Shown piece by piece: positions 1 through 7,237 of a DNA stretch of 10,529 nucleotides; the stretch's first letter is position 1; every line of letters begins with the position of its first letter. The position numbers and the translations under genes were made by a program. The notes beneath the pieces were generated by a model. It ran no database searches. It was given only the letters and a program-made list of their open reading frames with translations, and was not told the DNA's origin. The stretch is from Deltaproteobacteria bacterium (GTDB lineage Bacteria; Desulfobacterota; DSM-4660; Desulfatiglandales; HGW-15), in the NCBI GenBank assembly GCA_019308985.1, contig JAFDHB010000124.1, positions 1 to 10,529 on the forward strand, in the 5' to 3' direction.

Positions 1-557
1 TTTATCCCGGTGTATTTTTCCAGGAGCAGCGTATGCAAGTGATCAATGGAGCCGATACCGGCGAGAGAGGCCTTGAGGGGCCTCTTCCTGCCCTCTTTGA
101 CCAGGTCTGCAAATGTCTTAAAGGGGGAGTTCGCCTTGACACCAACATCCATGGGGCCTTCAAACCATCCGTATATGGGCTCAAAATTTTCTAGGTGACT
201 GTCATTTCCATGAAACTCCTGGGCAAGTATTCCATGTTGCAAGGGCATGCATATGAGGGTGTAACCATCAGGTTTTGCCCGGGCAGCGGCTGAAGCTCCG
301 ATCGTTGTTGCCCCGCCAGGCATGCTCTTCACTACTACGGGAACTCCCAAATACTTTTGCACATACGGGGTGAGGTTCCTCAGCTCTATATCGGTCCCCC
401 CTCCTGGTCTCAAGGGGTTGATAATCGTGACTGGGCCGGCAGGGAACTTTTTTTCACTCGCCCCTGCCCCCTGGGGTAAAAGTAAAATTATTACCAGCAG
501 GATGACCGGTATGAGTCCCAATTCTTGAAATCTTAGTTTCTTGCTCCTTTCCGCCAT
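1..557 (-). CDS. Tripartite tricarboxylate transporter (TctC/Bug family) solute receptor, 3' end outside window
   Basis: Extracytoplasmic binding protein of a tripartite tricarboxylate transporter (TTT), expected to capture a carboxylate in the periplasm and pass it to TctA/TctB membrane partners. I translated the frame base by base: it is open from ATG at 557 to the left edge, giving 185 of the roughly 320 residues usual for the family. Residues 1-33 form a signal peptide (KKLR basic start, a hydrophobic stretch around residues 14-28, then GAGA). Family hallmarks follow: RPGGGTD near residue 50, KSMPGGA near 76, RAKPDGYTL near 93, and SPFKTFADL with the GIGSIDHLHT stretch around residues 140-175. 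A strong AGGAGG lies 5 bases before the ATG. It is 69 bases downstream of the ThDP enzyme and probably its last or penultimate operon partner. TctA and TctB are not in the window, so this could be an orphan receptor. The family call is secure; the ligand is unknown. Confidence 0.9.
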   Translation of the reverse strand, partial: MAERSKKLRFQELGLIPVILLVIILLLPQGAGASEKKFPAGPVTIINPLRPGGGTDIELRNLTPYVQKYLGVPVVVKSMPGGATTIGASAAARAKPDGYTLICMPLQHGILAQEFHGNDSHLENFEPIYGWFEGPMDVGVKANSPFKTFADLVKEGRKRPLKASLAGIGSIDHLHTLLLEKYTGI

Positions 558-626
558 TTTCTCCTCCTTTCGTTGAAGTGTTGTTAATCACGAGAATAAG
601 CTCTCATGCCCATCAAAAGCGCCAAA

Positions 627-2378
627 CTAATCTGGCTCAAAAATCACGTCCACTACGTAACATTTTCCTTCCTCTGCTGCCTCAAGACCACGTTTCAGGG
701 CAGAGGGAAGGGCATCTGCGTGAGTTACCGGCCCTTGGGCATCAAGACCTTGAGCGCGAGCAATTCCCGCTATGTCAACCGGCGGATCACTGATGCGCTG
801 TCCTATCCCCCTGTTTTCAACGGGGCGGTCCCTCTTTTGGGCTGTTTTTAACTGATGAATCTCACAGTTATGGTATGAGCGATTGTTTGCAACGATTATC
901 AATAGGGGGATACGGTAATGGGCCGCCGTCCACAGGGCATTGACTCCCATCAAATAGTCGCCGTCACCAAGTATTGCAACAGGGACACGTCCCGAATTTT
1001 TCAGCGCCATGGCCGCACCCACCGCTATACCCGGCCCTGAACCTACCCCTCCTCCACCATCTTTCCCAAGGTAATCAAAAGGGCCGGTGTAGTCGTAAAT
1101 ACCCTCGGGCCAGCGAAGCGGTAAGCCTGTAAGGCATATCTGGTGCTCATTTTTGAACTGTTTCAGGCAGGATGCAATGTCTCGGAGACGGATTTCACCA
1201 GAAGTGCAAATACCTGTCTCGACGATGGTTTTCTTTGGCTTAAACCAGCCCTTCGAATTTCTCCCCGGCGTTTTGTTGTCATTGGTACCTGCTATTATCT
1301 CCAATAGAGACTTAACAAGGATATCCGGATCGGAAAGCAGAAGGATATCCAGCGGAGGAAGTCCGAAGTAATCCATACTCCAACCTCTGTGATTGTAAGT
1401 GTCTAGGGAGCAATGGATCACCTTTGCCTTAACGGGGTCGTCCCCCCATGCCTGCTTCAGGGTGCCGGCTAGGTCCATCCAGTCCAGGCTCAGTATGGCG
1501 TCGGCCTCACGGATCAACCTGGCCGCTTCCTTGGAGATAAAGATTCCTGGGTCGACCGGGTGCAGGGGATGGTTGGTGGGGAATGAAGCAGCAGTCTTGA
1601 CGTCGGTCAATACGCTGGCCCCAAGGGTTTCGGCAAGTTCTACGCGTCTGTTCCAGTCTTCCTTGTCACGGCTTACCCTGCCTGCAAGTATTAGGGGCTT
1701 GCTGGCCTTTAAAAGCGAGTCGGCTGCTGCTCTGACCTCCTTCGGGGATGGCCAAACGGGCCCGGGTGGCATAAAACGATTAATATCCGGTATGGGAACA
1801 GGGTGCCCAAGTCTTGATTCCTGAAGGGCCACATCGAGGCAAACATACACGGGCCCTTTCGGTGGTGTCTGGGCTATCAGGGAAGCCCTGAGGAGGGATT
1901 CCAAGGCCGCCGAAACAGAGCCTGGCTGGTCGTCCCATTTGGTGAAATACCGAACCAGTGCCCCTTGATCCTGGGAGGTGTGGATCCAGTCAATCCAGGG
2001 TCTCCGAATAGTTGCATCAATCGGGCCTGTCGCACCGATTATAATAACGGGTGCCCTGTTGCACCAGGCACAGTAGATGGCCATGCTCGCGTGCATCAAT
2101 CCCACGTTACTGTGGAGAATGACGCCCATGGGTCTGCCGGTGACCTTTGAATAGCCATGGGCAATGGCAACGGCATGTTCCTCGTGAAGGCAAAGAATTA
2201 TTTGGGGGTCTTTGTTTCCGAGGTAGTTTACAATGCTATCGTGAAGTCCCCTGTAGCTCGCCCCAGGGTTCAGGGCAACATATTCTAATCCCAGCCTTCT
2301 CAGAAGTTCGGCCATCGCATCGCTGCCCCATTCCATAGGGGCAGTCTCTTGTGTTCGTGTTTGCGCTTCTTTCATCAT
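627..2378 (-). CDS. Thiamine-diphosphate-dependent decarboxylase/carboligase (acetolactate synthase-like)
   Basis: A 583-residue, single-chain ThDP enzyme of the acetolactate synthase/benzoylformate decarboxylase superfamily, presumably cytoplasmic, acting on a 2-oxo acid or ligating an aldehyde. Three domains are visible. The PYR domain (about 15-190) has the catalytic-glutamate motif HEEHA with E66 as the likely cofactor-activating residue. The central domain spans about 212-360. The PP domain (about 400-575) has GPGIAVGAAMA at 448-458 and the ThDP/Mg motif starting GDGD at 471 and ending NN at 498-499. The RRPWIDWIHTSQDQGALVR segment (125-143) resembles a subgroup usually annotated only as 'thiamine pyrophosphate-binding protein', not characterised IlvB. 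There is no IlvN-like small subunit beside it, which argues against a branched-chain amino acid biosynthesis role. Two ATGs (2378, 2375) follow an AGGA; the second has the better spacing (8 bases). It lies between the FadR-type regulator (42-base gap upstream) and the TctC receptor. The superfamily is sure; the substrate is not. Confidence 0.88.
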   Translation of the reverse strand: MMKEAQTRTQETAPMEWGSDAMAELLRRLGLEYVALNPGASYRGLHDSIVNYLGNKDPQIILCLHEEHAVAIAHGYSKVTGRPMGVILHSNVGLMHASMAIYCAWCNRAPVIIIGATGPIDATIRRPWIDWIHTSQDQGALVRYFTKWDDQPGSVSAALESLLRASLIAQTPPKGPVYVCLDVALQESRLGHPVPIPDINRFMPPGPVWPSPKEVRAAADSLLKASKPLILAGRVSRDKEDWNRRVELAETLGASVLTDVKTAASFPTNHPLHPVDPGIFISKEAARLIREADAILSLDWMDLAGTLKQAWGDDPVKAKVIHCSLDTYNHRGWSMDYFGLPPLDILLLSDPDILVKSLLEIIAGTNDNKTPGRNSKGWFKPKKTIVETGICTSGEIRLRDIASCLKQFKNEHQICLTGLPLRWPEGIYDYTGPFDYLGKDGGGGVGSGPGIAVGAAMALKNSGRVPVAILGDGDYLMGVNALWTAAHYRIPLLIIVANNRSYHNCEIHQLKTAQKRDRPVENRGIGQRISDPPVDIAGIARAQGLDAQGPVTHADALPSALKRGLEAAEEGKCYVVDVIFEPD

Positions 2379-2420
2379 CTTTATCCTGATAGTTGGGTTA
2401 AGACCCTTTTCGGTCTCTTG

Positions 2421-3215
2421 CTATGCATTTTTCTTTAGTTCGGGTTTTGCTTTTCTATTTTGAACCGTTTCTTCCAGCGTCTCAACTTCGAGCTTCTTAT
2501 GCATCTTGTGAACCATCAGGACATGCCTTTTCATTTCTTCAAAGGCTATTTTCCGGTCCCTTTGTTTTAGTGCCTCTATTATTTTCCTGTGCTGGCTCAC
2601 AATTTTGGCCATGGTCTTTTCGTCCAATTTGAACCTGTTCATTCGAAATGCGTGTATTTCCATTAGGATCTGCATTATGATAATGAAGACCTGGTTGCCT
2701 GTTATTTCCGCAATAAAACTGTGGAACCGGGGATTTCTGTCATATTGGATGACGGGGTTACGGGAATTGAATGCCTTTTCCTGTGCCCTGGTTATGTCCT
2801 CCAGTATTTCAATATCCTTTTTCGTAGCCCTTGAAGCAGCCTCAGCCGTCACCCCAGGCTCGATCAGTAGACGAGCCTGGAGAACTTCTTCAAGGCTGAC
2901 CTCCCTGAGGCGCAACATATCCCTCAGATGGCTTACGGTAGGTTTGGAGTCGCCTTTCTTAATAACAAAGGCGCCGCCTTGGGCACCCTTTTTGATCACC
3001 ACGAACCCGGACCTCTCAAGGGAACGGATGGCTTCCCGAACGCTCGATCGACTGGAGCCGAACATGACAGCCAATTCCCTTTCCGGGGGCAGTTTGTCTC
3101 CGGGCATGTAATGACGTTTGATGATTGCCTCTTTGATCTGCCTTTCTATGGTCTCGGATACCCTTTCCTGTTGAACAGGCGTGAATATACCGGACGTGTT
3201 CGACTCGTCAAGCAT
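2421..3215 (-). CDS. FadR-type GntR-family transcriptional regulator (FCD domain)
   Basis: DNA-binding regulator, 264 residues from the ATG at 3215. An N-terminal winged helix-turn-helix has the GntR signature: MPGDKLPPERELA, then SSRSSVREAIRSLERSGFV, with the wing KKGAQGGAFV (about residues 37-85 in this numbering). A C-terminal all-helical FCD effector domain follows (about 105-240), as in FadR, LldR and VanR. Such proteins usually bind a carboxylic acid and are released from operator DNA by it. Candidate metal ligands are H165, H209 and H231; where the family usually has Asp four residues before the first His, this protein has Asn (N161). The frame stays open to TTG at 3248, but that codon has no ribosome-binding site, whereas the ATG at 3215 follows GGAGG. 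It is first in the minus-strand operon and faces the divergent peptidase operon, so it probably controls its own operon and perhaps both arms. Confidence 0.9.
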   Translation of the reverse strand: MLDESNTSGIFTPVQQERVSETIERQIKEAIIKRHYMPGDKLPPERELAVMFGSSRSSVREAIRSLERSGFVVIKKGAQGGAFVIKKGDSKPTVSHLRDMLRLREVSLEEVLQARLLIEPGVTAEAASRATKKDIEILEDITRAQEKAFNSRNPVIQYDRNPRFHSFIAEITGNQVFIIIMQILMEIHAFRMNRFKLDEKTMAKIVSQHRKIIEALKQRDRKIAFEEMKRHVLMVHKMHKKLEVETLEETVQNRKAKPELKKNA

Positions 3216-3219
3216 AGGG

Positions 3220-3224
3220 CCTCC
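3220..3224 (-). promoter_or_regulatory. Ribosome-binding site deciding the regulator start
   Basis: GGAGG on the minus strand, 4 bases before ATG 3215. The upstream in-frame TTG at 3248 has no comparable purine-rich stretch. This site supports the shorter 264-residue regulator. Confidence 0.6.
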
Positions 3225-3477
3225 ATATCGGGGATTCAAGATAACCAATTAGGACGACAAAGTCAGATCCAAAGGAATAAACAAGGAACTCGTTCAGCCC
3301 ATGGTCGCGGGAAAAAGGCTGCTTCGAAGGCCGGGAAGGCACTCATTCCCGCAAGAGCAAACTCCGCTTGCGATTCCTAAAGTGGGACCAACGCATTCGA
3401 TGCAGTTATTCCGGCCCGGGAGATCGCTATCCACCGAGTTGACTCGCATCTTATACGGTCTAAAGCCAACCCCTCTG

Positions 3478-3507
3478 GCCATAAGTGATCATTCAAAATT
3501 TTGTCAA
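3478..3507 (-). promoter_or_regulatory. Candidate leftward promoter for the regulator operon
   Basis: On the minus strand a perfect TTGACA (3507-3502) is followed after 18 bases by TATGGC (3483-3478). The -35 is consensus but the -10 is weak and lacks the conserved final T. The leader to ATG 3215 would be about 255 bases. No better leftward candidate was found closer to the gene, so this is tentative. Confidence 0.25.
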
Positions 3508-3645
3508 GGGAAGAAATCCAACCGAGTAATTGGGCAGTAGAATCAATTATTGAATGTTTAGCCCATTAACCCAAAGAAAACTTTTTGTCAACAATAATCT
3601 TTCACGCAAGCGAAGAAAGTATGGGCTGTTTGAATGGTGCCCTGG

Positions 3646-3674
3646 TTGTCAATCCAACACCTGTGTGCTATAAG
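3646..3674 (+). promoter_or_regulatory. Sigma70-type promoter of the amidohydrolase operon, extended -10
   Basis: TTGTCA (3646-3651), a 17-base spacer, then TATAAG (3669-3674), preceded by TG one base earlier (TGCTATAAG), which is an extended -10. Transcription would begin near 3681, leaving a leader of about 30 bases before ATG 3713. An imperfect palindrome GTTG-N6-CAAC (3645-3658) overlaps the -35, where a repressor could compete with RNA polymerase. Spacing and position fit well; activity is inferred. Confidence 0.6.
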
Positions 3675-3712
3675 GAGTTGTATGGTTTGAACCTCCACAT
3701 AAAGTAGGGAAG

Positions 3713-4849
3713 ATGGGCTTGCAAATGGATCCGGATCCCGTGTCTCTAACACGAAAATTGATATCATTCAATACAATGAATCCACCTGGCTTTGAGCGGG
3801 ATTGTGCCGAGTTCTTGGGAGAGCTGCTGGAAGGGGGTGGATATGAAGTTTCATACTATGAATTCGAAGAGGGGCGAACGAGCCTGGTTGCCCGCAGGGA
3901 AGGCACGGGTGATAAGCCTCCTATTTGCTTTTCAGGACATTTGGATACCGTTCCCCTCGGGGCCGCAGAGTGGGGGGTTGATCCTTTTGCCGGTGAGATA
4001 GTGGAAGGACGCCTGTACGGCAGGGGATCCTCTGACATGAAAGGGGGTGTCGCCGCGATCGTCAGCGCTGCCCTAACCCTGCCGCGAAAAGATAAGGGCC
4101 GAGCAGGAGTGACCTTGGTCTTGACGGCAGGGGAAGAAAAGGGCTGTGAAGGGGCCTCTTACATGGCAGGGCTTAGAAATGCTCTGGGGGAAGCTGGTGC
4201 CCTCATAGTCGGAGAACCTACCTCCAACTATCCCGTGATAGGGCATAAGGGAGTAATCGGAATAGAGATGGAAACAATGGGAATTGCGGCCCATGGCTCT
4301 ATGCCGGAACAAGGTGATAATGCGATCTACAAGGCGGCGGAAGCAGTCTTAAAGCTCCGGGACTACCGCTTTGATATTCCTCCTGACCCCTTGCTTGGTT
4401 CACCGACCATAAACGTGGGGACAATCAGGGGGGGGATCAACATAAACTCAGTGCCTGACAGGGCAGTTGCAGGGATTGATATCAGGACCATACCCGGCCA
4501 AGGGAACGGCAAGATCCTTGAGGGCTTGCAGGCTTACCTGGGCCGGGAGGCCAAATTGAAGTGTTTGCTCAAGGCACAGAGTATTTTCAGCGACCCTGAG
4601 GACGAGTGGGTGCAAGAAGTGTTCAGTATTTGCGGGTCTTTCTTGAATGAAGAGATCGAGCCGAGAGGTGTAAGCTATTTCACGGACGCCTCCGTGCTCA
4701 AGCCAGCCCTGGGAGATCCGCCCACGGTAATCCTCGGACCGGGTGAGCCATCCATGGCACACAAGTCGGACGAATTCTGTTATGTGGAGAGTATAAGGCG
4801 TGCCGCGGAGATGTATCTTGAAATTGCGAGGAATTGGTGCTCTCTTTGA
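3713..4849 (+). CDS. M20-family metallo-amidohydrolase (ArgE/DapE/CPG2-like)
   Basis: A 378-residue, presumably cytoplasmic dinuclear-zinc hydrolase that cleaves amide bonds of N-acyl amino acids or similar compounds. The full M20 catalytic set is visible: GHLDTV with metal ligand H76 and D78; GRGSSDMKGG with bridging D108; TAGEEKGCEG with general base E141 and ligand E142; VGEPTS with E168; and HKSDE with H350. The dimerisation-domain motif AHGSMPEQGDNA (H194) lies in the middle. Length is normal for ArgE/DapE-type enzymes. No arginine or lysine biosynthesis gene is adjacent, so a catabolic deacylase or deformylase-like role is more likely than true ArgE or DapE (inference). ATG 3713 has AGGGA only 2 bases upstream; ATG 3725 is an alternative start. 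It is first in the plus-strand operon behind a good promoter. Confidence 0.9.
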   Translation: MGLQMDPDPVSLTRKLISFNTMNPPGFERDCAEFLGELLEGGGYEVSYYEFEEGRTSLVARREGTGDKPPICFSGHLDTVPLGAAEWGVDPFAGEIVEGRLYGRGSSDMKGGVAAIVSAALTLPRKDKGRAGVTLVLTAGEEKGCEGASYMAGLRNALGEAGALIVGEPTSNYPVIGHKGVIGIEMETMGIAAHGSMPEQGDNAIYKAAEAVLKLRDYRFDIPPDPLLGSPTINVGTIRGGININSVPDRAVAGIDIRTIPGQGNGKILEGLQAYLGREAKLKCLLKAQSIFSDPEDEWVQEVFSICGSFLNEEIEPRGVSYFTDASVLKPALGDPPTVILGPGEPSMAHKSDEFCYVESIRRAAEMYLEIARNWCSL

Positions 4850-4853
4850 TGAG

Positions 4854-4878
4854 TTGTAATACAAGGGAATTGTTACAA
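4854..4878. promoter_or_regulatory. Paired TTGT/ACAA palindromes, candidate FadR-type operator
   Basis: TTGTAATACAA (4854-4864) fits the published FadR-subfamily operator consensus tnGTm-N(0-1)-kACna exactly. A shorter TTGTTACAA (4870-4878) follows with centres 15 bases apart. They lie in the 75-base gap between the amidohydrolase and iron-sulfur protein genes. The binding protein would be the FadR-type regulator at 2421-3215 (inference). The motifs are short and A+T-rich, so chance is not excluded. Confidence 0.3.
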
Positions 4879-4924
4879 ATTGAGCCAGTGAATGGGTTCG
4901 TACTGAAATTGGAGAGTGGGGATT

Positions 4925-6037
4925 ATGGAAGATCAGGTGGAAAGCAAGGTATTCATGTGCATGCAGTGTGGGATGTGCACGGGGAGTTGTCCTGTCTCCG
5001 GCAGGGACAAGCTAAACATACGTAAACTGGTGAGAAGAAAACAACTACAACAGAGCATAAAGGAGTTTGACGTCTGGTTCTGTACCTCCTGCGGTGAGTG
5101 CTTGCTCAGGTGCCCGAGGGACGTGAAGCCCTTGGAGGTCATTATCAGTGAGAGGTCGGCCTTTGTGGAAGAGGGGAAGATACCCCTATCAATCCAGAAG
5201 GCCCTTGAAAATACTTTTGTGCAGAAGAACCCCTGGGGCAGGCCCCAGTCAAAACGCTCCGCGTGGACAGAGGAACTTGACTTTGAGATTCCACATGTAA
5301 AAGAGACCGAATCCAAGAGGTTACTTTTTACATGCTGTATCCAGGCCTATGATCCACGCTGCATGACGATACCCGTGAACGTAGCCAGGATACTCCACAG
5401 GGCAGGGGTGGAGTTCGGCATCCTGGGAGCAGAAGAGGCTTGCTGCGGCAATGAGATCCGCAGGATGGGAGAGGTCGGGCTGTTCGAGGAGTTGAAGGAA
5501 GAAAATGTTGCCAGACTGAAAGAATACGGTGTCAAAGAGGTCATTACATTGTCCCCCCATTGTCTCACAGCAATGAAAAATGAATACAATGAAGCAGGAA
5601 TAGCTGTGGTGCATTACACGGAAGTACTGGCGGACCTCCTTGAAAAGGGTGACATAACTCTTCCTGCCTCCTACAGGAAAAAGGTCATTTACCATGATCC
5701 GTGTTTTCTCGGCAAACAAAACAAGGTGTTTGATGCGCCAAGGAGGATACTGGATGCAATAGAGGACCTGGAGCTGTTGGAGTTTACGAGGAGCAGGGAG
5801 AACTCCCTGTGCTGTGAAGGTGGAGGGGGGCGGATGTTCTACGATGCTGAAGATACCCAGGAAAGGAATAGTGACAAGAGGGTCCAAGAAGCAATCGATA
5901 AGGGAGCGGATGTCCTTGCAACCAGTTGCCCGTTCTGTGTCATGACCTTGGAGGATCCGGCTTCGGAGAAAGGCATCCCGGTCAAGGAGATCTCGGAGAT
6001 AGTGGCAGAGGTGGTCTGGGGGGCACAAGACCCTTGA
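4925..6037 (+). CDS. HdrD-like iron-sulfur protein: two 4Fe-4S clusters plus two CCG domains
   Basis: A predicted cytoplasmic electron-transfer protein or oxidoreductase subunit, 370 residues from ATG 4925. The N-terminal HdrC-like part has two CxxCxxCxxxCP clusters: C12/C15/C18/C22 and C53/C56/C59/C63. The C-terminal HdrB-like part has two CCG-type cysteine motifs. The first has CC at 137-138, CCG at 173-175 and SPHC at 213. The second has HDPC at 260, CCEGGGG from 296, and SCPFC at 335-338. In HdrB these hold a non-cubane cluster at the disulfide-reducing site; in GlpC, LutA/GlcF-type and HdrD-like proteins they serve electron transfer. No transmembrane segment is visible, so it is not a membrane HdrE/DsrM-type subunit. 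A GTG at 4916 extends the frame by 3 residues but has almost no room for a ribosome-binding site; ATG 4925 follows GGAG at 10 bases. The redox partner is not in the window. Confidence 0.85.
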   Translation: MEDQVESKVFMCMQCGMCTGSCPVSGRDKLNIRKLVRRKQLQQSIKEFDVWFCTSCGECLLRCPRDVKPLEVIISERSAFVEEGKIPLSIQKALENTFVQKNPWGRPQSKRSAWTEELDFEIPHVKETESKRLLFTCCIQAYDPRCMTIPVNVARILHRAGVEFGILGAEEACCGNEIRRMGEVGLFEELKEENVARLKEYGVKEVITLSPHCLTAMKNEYNEAGIAVVHYTEVLADLLEKGDITLPASYRKKVIYHDPCFLGKQNKVFDAPRRILDAIEDLELLEFTRSRENSLCCEGGGGRMFYDAEDTQERNSDKRVQEAIDKGADVLATSCPFCVMTLEDPASEKGIPVKEISEIVAEVVWGAQDP

Positions 6038-6161
6038 TCAAGGTTCAGAGGGAAGTGGATAGGTTCTTGGCGTAACCCAGGTTGTCTCCACCGAACTCGG
6101 AAGCGGCTGGGCATCCTGGGGACCGAAACACAAACCTATATACTATACGGGAGGATGAGCG

Positions 6162-7190
6162 ATGAGCAGGTCTAGGTTGTTTGTCTTTGGTATTATGGTT
6201 TGTTCTTGTGTGGCAGGGCTTCTGGGCCCTGACGGGGCAATGGCGGAAAAGAGGCAGATCTTGATAGCCGGGGGGAGAACAACATCGCCCATGTATGCCT
6301 TTGCTCAAGCACTGGCCAAGTTCATAAACGAGAGGTCGACCTGGCTCCGTGCTGAGACCGTCTCCACTGCCGGTCTTACGGGAGATGCGGATATAATAAA
6401 GTAAAAACCAAAACAGTACATTGGTGTAAGCTCTTTTTCCCATGTACACTACCGGCCGGGACATGAATGGGCTAAGAAAAGGGGCTTCTATACCGGAGAA
6501 AGATTCATCGCTAACGGCACACCCAACACGCAACTTTTCGTCACCTATGATAAGAACATCAAGAGCGTCCGGGACCTTGCCGGTAAGACAGTCGACGTGG
6601 GCCGCAAGGGTTCTGCCAACACGCCCGATCATAAGGCGATCCTTGAAGCATACGGAGTGCTTGGCAAGGTAAAGCTGGTGTATACCGGCTATGGGGGAGG
6701 GGCTGCCAAGCTGAAGGACGGGCTTGTTGATGCGACAATGCTGCTTATCGACCACATATACCCGGACAAGTTTCGCAAAGGCTCCTTCGTTGAGAAATTG
6801 GGAACTAGGGGCGCTGTCTATTACATCGGTTTTGACCGTGACATACTCTTGGCCTTGCGGGAAAAGGAGTTTGCCATTATACCCGTGAGAGTGCCTGCCG
6901 GGGCCCTTGACCCCAAGGCACAACCCAATGCGATCTGGGCGTACGACGATCCCTCATTCTTCATGGGGGATGAACGAATGGATCCGGATGTGGTGTATGA
7001 GGTAACCAGGATTATCTGGGAAACACCCGCCTCGGAGTGGGCAAAGTGGCACCCGACAGGGGCGCACATGACCAAAGAGTTCAAGCCCGCCATGCCTTCC
7101 CTGAAACTGTATGAGGCTCACCCGGGGGCAAAGAAATTCTATGATGAGCGGGGGATTGCCTTGAAAGATATGGCCGAGCTGCTTAAGTGA
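6162..7190 (+). pseudogene. TAXI-family TRAP transporter solute receptor, interrupted by one in-frame TAA
   Basis: Periplasmic binding protein for the TRAP permease that follows. ATG 6162 sits 7 bases after GGGAGG and starts a signal peptide (MSRSRLFVFG, hydrophobic core, GAMA with likely cleavage near residue 28), then KRQILIAGGRTTSPMYAFAQALAKFI, typical of the TAXI N-terminus. At 6402-6404 the frame meets TAA (codon 81). The same frame continues without shift or further stop to TGA at 7188-7190 and reads as normal TAXI sequence: FVTYDKNIKSVRDLAGKTV, VGRKGSANT, YTGYGGGAAKLKDGLVDA, then a normal C-terminus. Ignoring the stop gives 341 residues plus one unknown, close to family length. The only early in-frame restart, GTG 6597, has no ribosome-binding site and would lose the signal peptide and first lobe. 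The cause is a recent nonsense mutation or a base error; TAA is not normally recoded in bacteria. The family call is strong; whether the gene is dead is unresolved. Confidence 0.85.
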
Positions 7191-7237
7191 TTTGTTTTGC
7201 CTGCCGTGCAAAATCTCTTGCGAAGTGAGTTTTCTTG

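Larger units (their letters stand above)
3216..3712. other. Divergent intergenic control region
   Basis: About 500 bases between the regulator start (minus) and the amidohydrolase start (plus), with no convincing gene. Short open frames on both strands lack Shine-Dalgarno sites and resemble nothing known. It contains a good rightward promoter (3646-3674), a weak leftward candidate (3478-3507), three copies of TTGTCAA (3501, 3585, 3646), a small palindrome overlapping the rightward -35, and a CGCAAG/CTTGCG hairpin at 3350-3372. The part from about 3481 to 3600 is visibly A+T-richer than the flanking genes, as expected of a promoter region. A regulator-operator arrangement is inferred. Confidence 0.6.

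Noticed and set aside
1399..1824. 141-codon plus-strand frame across the ThDP enzyme gene
   Set aside because: Shadow of the conserved minus-strand enzyme; no start signal or family likeness.
2395..2416. Overlapping short hairpins (GGGT/ACCC and AGACC/GGTCT) between regulator and ThDP enzyme genes, read as an attenuator
   Set aside because: Stems are only 4-5 bases in a 42-base gap with no T-run; expected by chance.
2605..3111. 168-codon plus-strand frame across the GntR regulator gene
   Set aside because: The minus strand carries the obvious winged helix and FCD domain; the plus frame is a shadow.
3216..3248. Longer regulator starting at TTG 3248
   Set aside because: No Shine-Dalgarno before the TTG; ATG 3215 follows GGAGG and the extra 11 residues add no domain.
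5321..6028. 235-codon minus-strand frame opposite the iron-sulfur protein gene
   Set aside because: The plus-strand frame has a complete set of cysteine motifs; the antisense frame has no coherent domain.
6137..6144. TATATACT as a -10 for a separate TAXI promoter
   Set aside because: Transcription would start inside the Shine-Dalgarno sequence at 6149-6154, and no good -35 lies at the right distance.
6402..6404. Programmed recoding of the internal stop (selenocysteine or pyrrolysine)
   Set aside because: The codon is TAA, not TGA or TAG, and no recoding structure was seen. Nonsense mutation or base error is simpler.
6045..6923. 292-codon open frame on the minus strand opposite the TAXI receptor gene
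   Set aside because: It has no ribosome-binding site or recognisable domain, while the plus strand reads as a clear TAXI protein on both sides of the stop. It is a shadow frame.
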